From Burkholderia dolosa (lineage in GTDB: Bacteria > Pseudomonadota > Gammaproteobacteria > Burkholderiales > Burkholderiaceae), in NCBI RefSeq assembly GCF_902499135.1, contig NZ_CABVPR010000033.1:1-64000 (forward strand): DNA of 64,000 nucleotides. Reading direction: 5' to 3'. The notes beneath the pieces are model-generated. The model did no database searches. It worked only from the letters and a program-made list of their open reading frames with translations, and was not told the DNA's origin. Positions 47,888-58,232 of the stretch are shown here, one piece after another. How positions within the stretch are numbered: position 1 is the stretch's first letter; each line of letters begins with the position of its first letter. Made by a program: the position numbers and the translations under genes.

Positions 47888-48550
47888 TCAGCTTTCCTTG
47901 ACCACCATGTAGCCGAGCCCGCGTACGTTGCGGATCAGGTCGGAGCCGAGCTTCTTGCGCAGCGCGTGGATGTAGACCTCGACCGTGTTGCTGCCGATCT
48001 CCTCGCCCCAGCCGTACATCTTCTCCTCGAGCTGGCTCTTCGACAGCACCGCGCCGGGCCGCGCGAGCAGCGCCTCGAGCAGCGCGAACTCGCGCGCGGA
48101 CAGCGCGACCGGCGCGCCGTCGAGCGTCACCTGGTGCGACGCGGGATCGAGCGTCAGCGTGCCGTGGCGGATCAGCGACTCGCTGCGGCCGGCCTGACGG
48201 CGGATCAGCGCGCGCATCCGCGCGCCGAGTTCGTCGAGGTCGAACGGCTTGACGAGATAATCGTCGGCGCCCGCGTCGAGCCCCTTCACGCGATCGGCCA
48301 CCGCATCGCGCGCGGTGACAATCAGCACCGGCAGCGCGAGCCCGCGCGCGCGCAGCGTGCGCAGCACGTCGATGCCGTCGCGCTTGGGCAGGCCGAGATC
48401 GAGCAGCAGCAGGTCGTACGCTTCGCCGCCGAGCGCGGTGAGCGCCGCTTCGCCGTCCTGCACCCAGTCGACCGCGAAGCCGTCCGAGCGCAGCGCCTTG
48501 CGCACGCCCTCGGCAATCATGCGATCGTCTTCGACAAGCAGAATCCGCAT
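47888..48550 (-). CDS. OmpR-family response regulator (EsaR/QseB-like)
   Basis: A 220-residue response regulator. The receiver domain has acidic pocket E7, D8 and D9, phospho-acceptor D51 in LLLLDLGLP, and K101-type Lys in DDYLVKPFDLDELGAR. The C-terminal winged helix has RLAREFALLEALLARPG and SNTVEVYIHALRKKLG. Start at MRILLVEDD; the longer frame upstream is not protein-like. It is followed by its kinase three bases later, then htrA. It is divergent from dacB. Confidence 0.93.
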   Translation of the reverse strand: MRILLVEDDRMIAEGVRKALRSDGFAVDWVQDGEAALTALGGEAYDLLLLDLGLPKRDGIDVLRTLRARGLALPVLIVTARDAVADRVKGLDAGADDYLVKPFDLDELGARMRALIRRQAGRSESLIRHGTLTLDPASHQVTLDGAPVALSAREFALLEALLARPGAVLSKSQLEEKMYGWGEEIGSNTVEVYIHALRKKLGSDLIRNVRGLGYMVVKES

Positions 48551-48760
48551 CGGAACAGGAGTCCATCGGACGAGTGAAAGATGGCGACCATTGTAGCGCC
48601 GCGAATCGCGCGTGCGCGACGCGGCGCCGCAAACCCGGCGCACGCGCGCCGGCGCGGCACGATGCGCGATTGCAACGAGCAGGCGCGCGGTTGTCTCTAC
48701 AATGTGCGCTTGCGCGCGCAACCGACGCGCCGTCCGAGCCCCTGCTTACCGTATTCGTCC

Positions 48761-50293
48761 ATGCCGATTTCCGCACTTTCCGCCCGCTTCGCGCCGCGCG
48801 CGCGCCTCTGCCTGCGCGCGGCCGCCGTCGTCGCCACCTGCACGGCTCTCGCGTTCGCGCCGGCCGCGCAGGCCCGCAAGAAAACCCACAAGGAACCGCA
48901 CCGCACGCCGGTCGTGTCGCCGGCCGCGCGCGCGGCCGGGCTGCCGACTTCGGTGCTCGTCGCGCTGCAGCGCGCGAAGGTGCCGGCGTCGGCGATGAGC
49001 GTCGTCGTCGAGCGCGTCGGCGATCCCGAGCCGTTGATTGCGTGGAACGCGACCCGGCCGATGCTGCCCGCGTCGACGATGAAGCTCGTCACGACGTTTT
49101 CCGGCCTGTCGATCCTCGGCCCCGACTTCCGCTGGCGCACGACCGCTTATGCGGACGGCCCGGTCGACCCGGACGGCACGCTGCAGGGCAACCTGTACAT
49201 CAAGGGCACCGGCGATCCGAAGCTCGTGCCGGAGGAGCTGATCGATCTCGTCGACAAGATCCGCAAGGCCGGCATCAAGCGCGTGGCCGGCGGACTCGTG
49301 CTCGACAAGAGCTATTTCGCGGCGTCGACGCGCGACCTGCCGTCGTTCGACGACGATGCGAGCGCACCGTACAACGTCGGCCCCGATCCGCTGCTGTACG
49401 CGTTCAAGGCCGTGTCGTTCACGGTCACGCCGGGCGACGACGGCAAGGTCGCGGTCGACGTGCTGCCGCCGCTCGCGAACCTGTCGATCGACAACCAGCT
49501 GCACGAAGGCAACGGGTCGTGCGCGGCCGCCGCCGCTGCCGCGCGCCCGACGCTGACGGCCGGCGGCGGCATCGTGACCGCGTCGTTCGCGGGCGACTAT
49601 CCGCTGCGCTGCGGCGCACACACGACGAACCTCGCGATTCTCGATCACACGACGTTCTTCGCGCGTGGCTTCCTCGCGCTGTGGCAGCAGGACGGCGGCA
49701 CGATCGCCGGGCCGGTGACCGAAGGGAAGGTGCCGAGCGCCGCGCGGCCGATCGCCGTTCATCACAGCCCGGTGCTCGGCAGCATCGTGTACGACATCAA
49801 CAAGTTCAGCAACAACGTGATGGCGCGCAACCTGTTCCTGACGATCGGCGCGGTGGCCGGCAAGCCGCCCGCGACGCCCGAGCAGTCGAGCCGCGCGATC
49901 GAAGCGTTCCTGCGCAAAAGCGGAATCGCGATGCCCGACCTCGTGCTCGACAACGGCTCGGGCCTGTCGCGCGACGAGCACGTGAGCGCGCAGTCGCTCG
50001 CGGCGCTGCTGCAGGCCGCGAACGCGAGCCCGGTCGCGCAGGCGTTCGTCGACTCGCTGCCGATCGCCGGCATCGACGGCACGATGAAGAACCGCCTCAC
50101 GAACGCCGGCGTGCTCGGCAAAGCGCACATCAAGACCGGCACGCTGCGCGACGTGCGCGCGATCGCCGGCTACGTCGCCGGCGCCGACGGGCAGAGCTAC
50201 GTGGTCGTCAGCTTCATCAACGACGATCACGCGGAAGCCGCGCGTGCCGCGCACGACACGCTGCTCGAATGGGTCTACGCGGGCGCGCACTGA
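48761..50293 (+). CDS. dacB: D-alanyl-D-alanine carboxypeptidase/endopeptidase PBP4
   Basis: Penicillin-binding protein of about 510 residues, family S13. It trims peptidoglycan crosslinks in the periplasm. The signal peptide ends near AAQA. The catalytic S105-x-x-K108 is in PASTMKL, the SxN motif is SNN in KFSNNVMARN, and the KTG motif is in HIKTGTL. Length and the inserted domain between SxxK and SxN suit DacB. I chose ATG 48761; the frame is open further upstream but lacks a good start site. It is divergent from the response regulator gene. Confidence 0.93.
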   Translation: MPISALSARFAPRARLCLRAAAVVATCTALAFAPAAQARKKTHKEPHRTPVVSPAARAAGLPTSVLVALQRAKVPASAMSVVVERVGDPEPLIAWNATRPMLPASTMKLVTTFSGLSILGPDFRWRTTAYADGPVDPDGTLQGNLYIKGTGDPKLVPEELIDLVDKIRKAGIKRVAGGLVLDKSYFAASTRDLPSFDDDASAPYNVGPDPLLYAFKAVSFTVTPGDDGKVAVDVLPPLANLSIDNQLHEGNGSCAAAAAAARPTLTAGGGIVTASFAGDYPLRCGAHTTNLAILDHTTFFARGFLALWQQDGGTIAGPVTEGKVPSAARPIAVHHSPVLGSIVYDINKFSNNVMARNLFLTIGAVAGKPPATPEQSSRAIEAFLRKSGIAMPDLVLDNGSGLSRDEHVSAQSLAALLQAANASPVAQAFVDSLPIAGIDGTMKNRLTNAGVLGKAHIKTGTLRDVRAIAGYVAGADGQSYVVVSFINDDHAEAARAAHDTLLEWVYAGAH

Positions 50294-50602
50294 CGGCGCT
50301 GCCGTGCATGCGCGCGCATGCAGCGACCGTCGCGCGGCGCCGCTTTCCTCGTCGCGTTGGCCGGCCGTAGCGGCCGGCGCGTCCGTCTCCGGCGTTCGCG
50401 CACCGGCCTCCGAAAAAGCGGGGCCGTACCGCCCGGCCTCGCGCCGCGCGACTTCCGTAGAAACCCTGTCCTCAGAGGGAACCCTCTACGCTGCCCTCTC
50501 GCGTCGCGCGTGGCGATTGCGTAGGCTGTTGGCCTGACCAATATCGACAACGGGCAACACGCCCGGCCTCACGGCTTGCAGGGGAAAGGAGGAGACACGT
50601 CC
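50294..50602. other. 309-base gap between dacB and the hydroxylase gene
   Basis: No gene is supported. AGAGGGAACCCTCT at 50476-50489 is a palindrome inside a longer imperfect inverted repeat from about 50457 to 50492. AAGGAGGAG lies ahead of the ATG at 50603. The promoter of the hydroxylase gene must lie here. Confidence 0.4.
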
Positions 50603-51517
50603 ATGCGCTTCGACGTCGAATTGCTTCTGCTCGCGCTGGCGCCCGTCTTCCTGCTCTGCATCGGCTGGGAAGCGTGGCACCTCCATCGCACGCGCGCGCA
50701 GGACCGCGTCTACGCATGGCGCGACACGCTGTGCAACGCGACGCTCGCGCTGATGCACCAGGGCGCCGACAAGCTCGCGTGGGTGTTCGTGATCCCGGTC
50801 TACGCGTACTGCTACCGCCACTATCGCATGTTCACGTGGGACGACGGCTGGCTGTCGTTCGCGGTGCTGTTCGTGTGCCAGGACCTGCTCTACTACGTGT
50901 TTCACCGCGCGAGCCACCGCGTGCGCTGGCTGTGGGCCGCGCACGTCGTCCATCACTCGTCCGAGCGGATGAATTTCTCGACCGCGTTCCGCCAGAGCCT
51001 GATGTATCCGGTCGCGGGCATGTGGGTGTTCTGGCTGCCGCTCGCGGTGCTCGGCTTTCCGCCGCAGCAGATCGTCGGCATCGTGCTGATCAATCTCGCG
51101 TTCCAGTTCTTCGTGCACACGCAGGCGATCGGCAAGCTCGGCTGGCTCGAGTACGTATTCAACACGCCGTCGATCCATCGCGCGCACCATGCGCGCAATC
51201 CACGCTACATCGACCGCAACTACGCGGGCGTGCTCGTGATCTGGGACCGCCTGTTCGGCAGCTACGTCGACGAATCGCCGGACGACCCGCCGCAGTACGG
51301 AATCGTCGAGCCGCTCGGCTCGAACAACCCGCTCGTCGCGACGTTCCACGAGTGGGTGTCGATGGCGGCCGACGCGCTGCGCGTCGAAGGCGCGCGCAAC
51401 AAGCTGCGCGCGATTTTCGGCCCGCCCGAATGGGCGAGCGCTTATCATGCGCAGATCGCCGAGGCCGCAAACCACGATCCGCGCACCGCGCCGCTTGCGG
51501 CCGTGCGCGACCAATAA
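50603..51517 (+). CDS. Sterol desaturase/fatty acid hydroxylase family protein
   Basis: A 304-residue membrane di-iron oxygenase. Four or more spans include an N-terminal one (LLLLALAPVFLLCIGWEAW). The eight-histidine metal set appears as HRASH, HVVHHSS and HRAHHAR. Members hydroxylate or desaturate fatty acyl chains, carotenoids or hopanoids; the substrate here is unknown. AAGGAGGA precedes the ATG. Bacterial homologues beside peptidoglycan or lipid genes often modify membrane lipids. Confidence 0.9.
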   Translation: MRFDVELLLLALAPVFLLCIGWEAWHLHRTRAQDRVYAWRDTLCNATLALMHQGADKLAWVFVIPVYAYCYRHYRMFTWDDGWLSFAVLFVCQDLLYYVFHRASHRVRWLWAAHVVHHSSERMNFSTAFRQSLMYPVAGMWVFWLPLAVLGFPPQQIVGIVLINLAFQFFVHTQAIGKLGWLEYVFNTPSIHRAHHARNPRYIDRNYAGVLVIWDRLFGSYVDESPDDPPQYGIVEPLGSNNPLVATFHEWVSMAADALRVEGARNKLRAIFGPPEWASAYHAQIAEAANHDPRTAPLAAVRDQ

Positions 51518-51607
51518 ACCGTTTCAGCCAACGGCCGCCGCGCCGCCCGCAGCTGAACGGGCGCGCAGATGCGAGACATCAGGCCATATCTACGAGGAGA
51601 TCGATCG

Positions 51608-52741
51608 ATGCAGTCACAACAACCGTTCCCGACGCGCGCACGACAACGCCTGCTGCGCACCGCGCAGGTCGCGATCGCCGGCGCGGCGCTCGCGCTGCTC
51701 GCCGCGTGCGGCGGCGGCGACGACAACAACAGCGCGTCGAACACGCCGCCGTCCGGCGTGAAGATGCAGATCGTGTCGTTCGGCGACAGCCTGTCGGACG
51801 TCGGCACGTATTCGCAGATCAAGCTCGGCTTCGGCGGCGGCCGCTTCACGACCAATCCCGGCCAGGTGTGGACGCAGAACGTCGCGCAGTACTACGGCGA
51901 CACGCTGCAGCCCGCGAACCAGGGCGGCTTCGGCATCCCGCTGCAGCCGACCGGCGGGCTCGGCTATGCGCAGGGCGGCTCGCGCGTGACGCTGCAGCCC
52001 GGCATCGGCCATGCGGACGCGAGCGTGCCGAACGCCGACTACGCGCAGGCGACGACGACGCCGATCGCCGATCAGGTCAAGCAGTACCTGTCGCAGCACG
52101 GCAGCTTCAACGCGAACCAGATCGTGCTGATCAACGGCGGCGCGAACGACATCTTCTATCAGGCTCAGGTCGCGCAGGCGCAAGGCAACACGCCGGCCGC
52201 GCAGCTCGCAGCGGCGCAGGCGATCGGGCTCGCCGCGCAGCAGCTCGCGGGGCTCGTCCAGCAGATCGTCGCGGCAGGCGCGACGCACGTGTTCGTCGCG
52301 AACGTGCCGGACATCGGCGGCACGCCGCTCGCGCTGCAGGGCGGCACGCAGGCCGCGTTCACGCAACTGTCGGGCCTGTTCAACCAGACGCTCGCCGGCA
52401 CGCTGGCCGCGCTGAAGGTGGACATGACGAAGGTCGTGGTGATCGACGCGTTCAAGTGGCAGGACGGCATCGCGGCCAACTACCAGGCGAACGGCTTCAG
52501 CGTGTCGAACACCGACACCGCGTGCAATCTGAAGGCGATGGTCGCGGCCGCGACGCAGTACGGCGTCGCGAATGCGTCCGCATTCGGTTCGTCGCTGTTC
52601 TGCTCGCCGCAGACGTACACGGTCGCGAATGCGGACCAGACGTACATGTTCGCGGACACGGTCCATCCGACGACGCGCCTGCACGCACTGTTCGCGCAGT
52701 ACGTCGAACAGCAGATCGCCGCATCGGGCGTCGGCAAGTAA
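51608..52741 (+). CDS. GDSL/SGNH-family lipase/esterase lipoprotein
   Basis: A 377-residue secreted esterase. The signal peptide ends in the lipobox LLAACGGG, so it is probably lipid-anchored. SGNH motifs are SFGDSLSD with the nucleophilic Ser, the Asn in NGGANDIF, and DTVHPT with the Asp and His. GGAG precedes the ATG at 51608 by eight bases; the upstream ATG at 51569 is unlikely. Ends in a clear terminator. Substrate unknown, probably short-chain esters or lipids. Confidence 0.88.
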   Translation: MQSQQPFPTRARQRLLRTAQVAIAGAALALLAACGGGDDNNSASNTPPSGVKMQIVSFGDSLSDVGTYSQIKLGFGGGRFTTNPGQVWTQNVAQYYGDTLQPANQGGFGIPLQPTGGLGYAQGGSRVTLQPGIGHADASVPNADYAQATTTPIADQVKQYLSQHGSFNANQIVLINGGANDIFYQAQVAQAQGNTPAAQLAAAQAIGLAAQQLAGLVQQIVAAGATHVFVANVPDIGGTPLALQGGTQAAFTQLSGLFNQTLAGTLAALKVDMTKVVVIDAFKWQDGIAANYQANGFSVSNTDTACNLKAMVAAATQYGVANASAFGSSLFCSPQTYTVANADQTYMFADTVHPTTRLHALFAQYVEQQIAASGVGK

Positions 52742-52794
52742 GCGCCCGGCTGCAGCCGGCGCGCATGCGATGCGCGCCGGCGCGATGCCAAACG

Positions 52795-52833
52795 AAAACG
52801 CCAGACCGGTTTGTGCCGGTCTGGCGTTTTTTT
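52795..52833 (+). terminator. Terminator of the GDSL esterase gene
   Basis: Arms AAAACGCCAGACCGG and CCGGTCTGGCGTTTT (52795-52809 and 52816-52830) pair with a six-base loop and are followed by more T. Confidence 0.9.
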
Positions 52834-52888
52834 CGTGGATGAGCGAGCGGCGGCGCGGCGGCGGTATCGCTCGCGTCGTCGTGCGGCG

Positions 52889-53917
52889 TCAGTCCCGCGC
52901 TTCGAATGCGGCCGCCGCACGGCCGAGACGATCGTTGACCGCGATCCAGTCGATGGTCTCCGGCAGCTTTTCGACGAGGATGCGCGCGACCTGCGCACGA
53001 TCGAGCGCGCGCAGCATGCCGTACAGATCGCGCGCATACGCGTGCGGATCTTCGGGCGCCGCGACGAAATGCACGCCGTCGGCCTGCGCCCAGCGGCCCG
53101 CGCGCGACGCGCGCGCGACCAGCGCGACGCGCTCGCCGTCGGCCTGCGCGGCCGCGAGCAACGGCTCCAGCGCATCGAACGGCAGCAGCGCGAGCGGCGT
53201 GCGCGGCGCGTAATGCGCCTTCAGCGTGCCCGACGCGCGCGGCGCGGTGGCGTCGCTGCCGTCCGGCAGCCGCGGCGCACGGCCGAGCACGTCGGCGATC
53301 TGCTGCGGGCTCACATGGCCCGGTCGCAGCAACGCCGGGAAACCGCGCGACAGATCGACGATCGTCGATTCGATGCCGACTTCGGACGGGCCGCCGTCGA
53401 GCACGTGCACCGTGTCGCCGAATTCGTCGCGCACGTGCTGGGCGGTCGTCGGGCTCACGTGGCCGAACCGGTTCGCGGACGGCGCGGCTACACCGCCGTG
53501 TCCGCCGCGGCGGGCGCTGAACGCGGCGAGCAGCGCCTGCGCGACCGCATGCGACGGGCAGCGCAGCCCGACCGAGTCCTGCCCGCCGCTCACCGCGTCC
53601 GGAATGCGCGGATGGCGCTTCAGGATCAGCGTCAGCGGGCCGGGCCAGAACGCATCGATCAGCTTCCGCGCGTCGGCCGGCAGATCGGCAGCCCAGTATG
53701 CCGGGTCGCCGCCCGGCGGCAGATGCACGATCACCGGATGGTTCGCGGGCCGCCCTTTCGCCGCGTAGATCCGCGCGACGGCCTCGGGGTCCGCCGCGTC
53801 GCCGCCGAGCCCGTAGACGGTTTCGGTCGGAAACGCGACGAGCTGCCCCGCGTCGAGCAGCGCGGCGGCCGCGTCGATCTGCGCGCGCGTCACGGACATC
53901 GGGAGATCGGTGGACAT
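52889..53917 (-). CDS. L-threonylcarbamoyladenylate synthase, Sua5 type
   Basis: A Sua5-type protein of about 342 residues, first enzyme of the tRNA t6A modification. It condenses threonine, bicarbonate and ATP. The YrdC domain has LVAFPTETVYGLGGDA and GRPANHPVIVHL and PLTLILKRHP, then SPTTAQHVRDEFGD; the extra C-terminal Sua5 domain starts after GTLKAHYAPRTPLALLP. The family gene is essential in most bacteria. It is the last gene of the purC-purE-purK run, 11 bases after purK. Confidence 0.92.
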   Translation of the reverse strand: MSTDLPMSVTRAQIDAAAALLDAGQLVAFPTETVYGLGGDAADPEAVARIYAAKGRPANHPVIVHLPPGGDPAYWAADLPADARKLIDAFWPGPLTLILKRHPRIPDAVSGGQDSVGLRCPSHAVAQALLAAFSARRGGHGGVAAPSANRFGHVSPTTAQHVRDEFGDTVHVLDGGPSEVGIESTIVDLSRGFPALLRPGHVSPQQIADVLGRAPRLPDGSDATAPRASGTLKAHYAPRTPLALLPFDALEPLLAAAQADGERVALVARASRAGRWAQADGVHFVAAPEDPHAYARDLYGMLRALDRAQVARILVEKLPETIDWIAVNDRLGRAAAAFEARD

Positions 53918-53928
53918 CGTGCGGCGCC

Positions 53929-55122
53929 TCAGTCGAGCGGCACGCGCAGCAGCTGCGCGCACGCGTGGGCAGCGGCGACGGCTTCGTCGCGCGTCGCGGC
54001 GGTGAAATTCACGTGTCCCATCTTGCGGCCGACGCGCGCTTCTTCCTTGCCGTACAGATGCAGATGCGCGGCCGGCATCGCGGCAACCGCGTCCCACGGC
54101 GGCGTGACGGCATCGGCCGCGCCGTCCGGAAACCACACGTCGCCGAGAATGTTCAGCATCGCGGCCGGCGAATGCTGGCGCGGGTTGCCGAGCGGCATGC
54201 GCGTCATCGCGCGCACCTGCTGCTCGAACTGGCTCGTTGCACACGCATCGACCGTGTAGTGGCCGGAATTGTGCGGGCGCGGCGCCATCTCGTTCGCGAC
54301 GAGCGAGCCGTCTTCGAGCACGAAGAATTCGACGCACAGCACGCCGACGTAGTCGAGCGTGTCGGCGATCCGCACCGCCGCCTGCTGCGCCTGCTCGACC
54401 AGCGCGGGATCCGCGGCCGGCGCCGGCACCACCGTCAGCGCGAGAATGCCGTTGTGGTGCGCGTTCTGCGCGAGCGGGAAAGCGGCCGAGCGGCCGTCCG
54501 CGCCGCGCGCGATCAGCGCCGACACTTCGTATTTCAGCGGCAGCCGCTTCTCGAGCACGCACGGCACGCCGCCGAGCGCCGCATGTGCATCGCGCGCTTC
54601 CTGCGCGGTGCGCACGCGTACCTGGCCCTTGCCGTCGTAGCCGAGACGCGCCGTCTTCAGGATGCCCGGCAGCACGGCGTCGAGCGCGGCATCGTCGAGC
54701 GCGGCGAGCGCCGCCGCCGATTCGATCACGACGTGCGGCGCGACCGGCACGCCGGACGCTTCGATGAAACGCTTCTCCGCGATCCGGTCCTGTGCGATCG
54801 CGACGCAGCGGCCGGCCGGCGCGACGAACGTCGTGCGCGCGAGGAAATCCAGGCTCGCGGCCGGCACGTTCTCGAACTCGGTCGACACCGCGTCGCACAG
54901 CGCGGCGAGTTCGGTCAGCGCGGCCTCGTCGTCGTACGCGGCGCGCAGATGGCGATCGGCCACCGCGCCGGCCGGGCTCGCCGGATCGGGATCGAGCACG
55001 GCGACGCGATAGCCCATCGACTGGGCGGCAAAGCAGAACATGCGGCCGAGCTGGCCGCCGCCGACCATGCCCAGCCACGCGCCGGGCAGGATCGGGGAAA
55101 CGGTATCAGGAGTTGCGGTCAT
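53929..55122 (-). CDS. purK: 5-(carboxyamino)imidazole ribonucleotide synthase PurK
   Basis: A 397-residue ATP-grasp enzyme that carboxylates AIR with ATP and bicarbonate. Landmarks are [15 protein letters not shown], the ATP-binding [38 protein letters not shown] and the C-terminal [14 protein letters not shown]. Partner of PurE in AIR to CAIR conversion. It lies 90 bases after purE. Confidence 0.97.
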   Translation of the reverse strand: MTATPDTVSPILPGAWLGMVGGGQLGRMFCFAAQSMGYRVAVLDPDPASPAGAVADRHLRAAYDDEAALTELAALCDAVSTEFENVPAASLDFLARTTFVAPAGRCVAIAQDRIAEKRFIEASGVPVAPHVVIESAAALAALDDAALDAVLPGILKTARLGYDGKGQVRVRTAQEARDAHAALGGVPCVLEKRLPLKYEVSALIARGADGRSAAFPLAQNAHHNGILALTVVPAPAADPALVEQAQQAAVRIADTLDYVGVLCVEFFVLEDGSLVANEMAPRPHNSGHYTVDACATSQFEQQVRAMTRMPLGNPRQHSPAAMLNILGDVWFPDGAADAVTPPWDAVAAMPAAHLHLYGKEEARVGRKMGHVNFTAATRDEAVAAAHACAQLLRVPLD

Positions 55123-55212
55123 GTCAGTGGTCGATCGCAGCGGGAAGCGGAAATGCCCGCCGCAGTAGGAAAGTCCGGCGCCGGCCGCGAACGGCGCGGC
55201 GGCGCCGTGCCG

Positions 55213-55734
55213 TCATTCGAGCGGCGGCAGCACCATCGCGTGCGCGGCTTCGTTCTGGCGTACGCGGAACGCGGCGAGCCGGTTCGCGTAGTCGGCCGAC
55301 GTGCCGGACAGGATCGACACCGCGAACAGCGCGGCGTTCGCGGCGCCGGCCTCGCCGATCGCGAACGTCGCGACCGGCACGCCCTTCGGCATCTGCACGA
55401 TCGAGTGCAGCGAATCGACGCCCTTCAGATACTTGCTCGCGACCGGCACGCCGAGCACGGGCACCGTCGTCTTCGCGGCCAGCATGCCGGGCAGGTGCGC
55501 GGCGCCGCCGGCGCCCGCGATGATCGCGCGCAGCCCGCGCTCGCGCGCCTTCTCCGCATAGTCGAACATCTCGTCGGGCATCCGGTGCGCGGACACGACC
55601 TTCGCTTCGTATGGCACGCCGAACTCCTGCAGGATCGCGACTGCGTGCTTCATCACGTCCCAGTCGGAACTCGAACCCATCAGCACGCCGACGAGCGGCG
55701 CGCTGTGCGTGTGGGCGGTCTGGACTTCGCTCAT
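55213..55734 (-). CDS. purE: N5-CAIR mutase PurE
   Basis: A 173-residue class I PurE. It moves the carboxyl group from N5 to C4. The motif [13 protein letters not shown] and [12 protein letters not shown], with [13 protein letters not shown], form the active site. A 15-residue N-terminal tail precedes the fold. It starts 16 bases after the purC stop in the operon purC-purE-purK-tsaC. Confidence 0.97.
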   Translation of the reverse strand: MSEVQTAHTHSAPLVGVLMGSSSDWDVMKHAVAILQEFGVPYEAKVVSAHRMPDEMFDYAEKARERGLRAIIAGAGGAAHLPGMLAAKTTVPVLGVPVASKYLKGVDSLHSIVQMPKGVPVATFAIGEAGAANAALFAVSILSGTSADYANRLAAFRVRQNEAAHAMVLPPLE

Positions 55735-55750
55735 TTCGTGCGTTCCCCCG

Positions 55751-56641
55751 TCAGGCGAGCGGCTGGCCGGTGATGCGCTCGAGCGCTTCCTGGTACTTCG
55801 CGGCCGTCTTCGCGACGACGTCGGCCGGCAGTGCCGGCGCGGGCGCGGTCTTGCCCCACGGCTGCGTCTCGAGCCAGTCGCGCACGAACTGCTTGTCGAA
55901 CGACGGCGGGTTCGTGCCGACCTGATACTGGTCGGCCGGCCAGAAGCGCGACGAGTCGGCAGTCAGCACTTCGTCCATCAGGTACAGCTTGCCGTGGTTG
56001 TCGAGGCCGAACTCGAACTTCGTGTCGGCGATGATGATCCCGCGCGTGGCCGCATAGTCGGCCGCTTCCTTGTACAGGCGGATCGAGATGTCGCGAATCG
56101 TCGCGGCCAGCTCGGTGCCGATGCGGCGCTCGGTTTCCTCGAACGTGATGTTCTCGTCGTGCTCGCCCATCTCGGCCTTCGCCGCGGGCGTGAAAATCGG
56201 CTCCGGCAGCTTCTGCGCGTTCTGCAGGCCTGCGGGCAGCTGCACGCCGCACACGGCGCCGCTCGCCTGGTATTCCTTCCAGCCGCTGCCCGCGAGGTAG
56301 CCGCGCACGACCGCTTCGATCAGGATCGGCTCGAGACGCTTGACGACCACCGCGCGACCCTTCACCTGCTCGACTTCGTCGGCCGCGACGACCGCTTCGG
56401 GCGCGTCGCCGGTCAGATGGTTCGGCACGATGTGCGCGAGCTTGTCGAACCAGAAGTTCGCCATCTGGTTCAGCACGCGGCCCTTGTTCGGAATCGGCTC
56501 GCCCATGATCACGTCGAATGCCGACAGACGGTCGGTCGTGACGATCAGGAGCTTGTCGTTGCCGACCGCATAGTTGTCGCGGACCTTGCCGCGACCGAGG
56601 AGCGGCAGCGAGCGGAGCGTGGATTCGTAAAGGGTAGACAT
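55751..56641 (-). CDS. purC: SAICAR synthase PurC
   Basis: A 296-residue enzyme that joins CAIR and aspartate with ATP. Signature [21 protein letters not shown], the [22 protein letters not shown] segment and the [28 protein letters not shown] segment mark it as the long, yeast-like form. Start MSTLYESTL at 56641; the frame stays open upstream but is not protein-like. No strong ribosome binding site is seen. The preceding region contains the fba terminator. Confidence 0.97.
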   Translation of the reverse strand: MSTLYESTLRSLPLLGRGKVRDNYAVGNDKLLIVTTDRLSAFDVIMGEPIPNKGRVLNQMANFWFDKLAHIVPNHLTGDAPEAVVAADEVEQVKGRAVVVKRLEPILIEAVVRGYLAGSGWKEYQASGAVCGVQLPAGLQNAQKLPEPIFTPAAKAEMGEHDENITFEETERRIGTELAATIRDISIRLYKEAADYAATRGIIIADTKFEFGLDNHGKLYLMDEVLTADSSRFWPADQYQVGTNPPSFDKQFVRDWLETQPWGKTAPAPALPADVVAKTAAKYQEALERITGQPLA

Positions 56642-56679
56642 CGTCTTTTCGCAGATAAGGAGCCAAACAAAAAGGGAAA

Positions 56680-56709
56680 CGCCGTTCCCCGCGGCTGGCG
56701 GGAACGGCG
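56680..56709 (-). terminator. fba terminator
   Basis: Arms CGCCGTTCCC and GGGAACGGCG pair around a ten-base loop, and on the minus strand are followed by TTTCCCTTTTTGTTT. It separates fba from purC. Confidence 0.8.
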
Positions 56710-56861
56710 GCCTTGCAATACATCGGCGAACCGGCCGGGCGGGTGCGCCGGGCGGTTGCCGGCCGGCCCTCGTGCGGCCGGACGGTTCGGCCGCGCGCCG
56801 GGATCGCTTCCCCGCCGCGCGGCCGGCCCCGGCCTCGCGGCGGGGCAATCGTACTACAGTC

Positions 56862-57926
56862 TCAGCGCACGACCTGCGCGAGCTCGCCGGACTTGTACTT
56901 CTCGGCGATCTTTTCGAGCGGCACCGGCTTGATCTTCGCGGCCTGGCCTTCGCAGCCGAACGCGAGGTAGCGATCGACGCAGACCTTCTTCGCCGCTTCG
57001 CGAGCGGGCTTCAGGTAGTCGCGCGGATCGAACTTGCCCGGGTTCTCGAACATGTAGCGGCGGATCGCGCCGGTGATGGCCAGACGCAGGTCGGTGTCGA
57101 TGTTGACCTTGCGCACGCCGTGCTTGATGCCTTCCTGGATTTCCTCGACCGGCACGCCGTAGGTTTCCTTCATGTCGCCGCCGAATTCGCGGATCTCGGC
57201 GAGCAGTTCCTGCGGCACCGACGACGAACCGTGCATCACGAGGTGCGTGTTCGGGATGCGCGCGTGGATTTCCTTGATCCGCTGGATCGACAGGATGTCG
57301 CCGGTCGGCTTCTTCGTGAACTTGTACGCGCCGTGCGACGTGCCGATCGCGATTGCGAGCGCATCGCACTGCGTGAGCTTCACGAAGTCGGCGGCCTGCT
57401 CCGGATCGGTCAGCAGCTGCTCGCGCGTCATCGTGCCTTCCGCGCCGTGACCGTCTTCCTTGTCGCCCTTCATCGTCTCGAGCGAGCCGAGCACGCCGAG
57501 TTCGGCTTCGACCGTCACGCCGATCGAGTGCGCCATCTCGACGACCTTGCGCGACACGTCGACGTTGTATTCGTACGAGGCGACCGTCTTGCCGTCCGCT
57601 TCGAGCGAACCGTCCATCATCACGCTCGTGAAGCCGCTGCGGATCGCGGCCATGCAGACCGCCGGCGACTGGCCGTGATCCTGGTGCATCACGACCGGGA
57701 TGTGCGGATACGATTCGACCGCCGCTTCGATCAGGTGACGCAGGAACGGCTCGCCCGCATATTTCCGCGCGCCGGCCGATGCCTGCATGATCACGGGCGC
57801 GCCGACCTGATCCGCCGCGGCCATGATCGCCTGGACCTGCTCCAGGTTGTTCACGTTGAAGGCCGGCAGGCCGTAACCGTGCTCCGCCGCGTGATCCAGC
57901 AATTGACGCATTGATACGAGAGGCAT
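56862..57926 (-). CDS. fba: Fructose-bisphosphate aldolase, class II (fbaA-type B)
   Basis: A zinc-dependent aldolase of about 354 residues in glycolysis and gluconeogenesis, also active on sedoheptulose bisphosphate in many proteobacteria. [11 protein letters not shown] holds zinc ligands, and MDGSLEADG and [12 protein letters not shown] follow; [11 protein letters not shown] and [11 protein letters not shown] bind the phosphate. This is the calvin-type subgroup (CbbA-like). GGAG lies before the ATG at 57926. It stands between the pyk terminator and its own terminator. Confidence 0.97.
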   Translation of the reverse strand: MPLVSMRQLLDHAAEHGYGLPAFNVNNLEQVQAIMAAADQVGAPVIMQASAGARKYAGEPFLRHLIEAAVESYPHIPVVMHQDHGQSPAVCMAAIRSGFTSVMMDGSLEADGKTVASYEYNVDVSRKVVEMAHSIGVTVEAELGVLGSLETMKGDKEDGHGAEGTMTREQLLTDPEQAADFVKLTQCDALAIAIGTSHGAYKFTKKPTGDILSIQRIKEIHARIPNTHLVMHGSSSVPQELLAEIREFGGDMKETYGVPVEEIQEGIKHGVRKVNIDTDLRLAITGAIRRYMFENPGKFDPRDYLKPAREAAKKVCVDRYLAFGCEGQAAKIKPVPLEKIAEKYKSGELAQVVR

Positions 57927-58232
57927 TGTGGAACTCCTTGGAATGAAAACCGGTGCGCCCTGACGCCGGCGCGGCGCGCCGCGGCGATTCCCGGGGCGAA
58001 CGGCACGGCTGAGCGTCGAATAGCGGCATTTTATCGCGAAGCGCCTCCGATTCCGACCGCCGGCCGCGCTCGCTCGCAATTTGTTACGTTCGCACCGCAC
58101 AATCCGGACAAAAAACAAAAAAAGCCGCGCGGGGCGGCAAACCCCGCGCGGCTTTCTTCGAAAAACGGTGCCCGACCGCGTCGGGCCGCCGGCTTGCCGG
58201 CGTCGGCGCGCGCCGTACCGGCGCCGCGCCGG
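57927..58232. other. 306-base gap between fba and pyk
   Basis: Holds the fba promoter near the fba start and the pyk terminator near 58121. No gene is supported. Confidence 0.6.
58121..58155 (-). terminator. pyk terminator
   Basis: Arms AAAGCCGCGCGGGG and CCCCGCGCGGCTTT around a seven-base loop; the minus-strand transcript ends in a run of T interrupted by G. Confidence 0.9.
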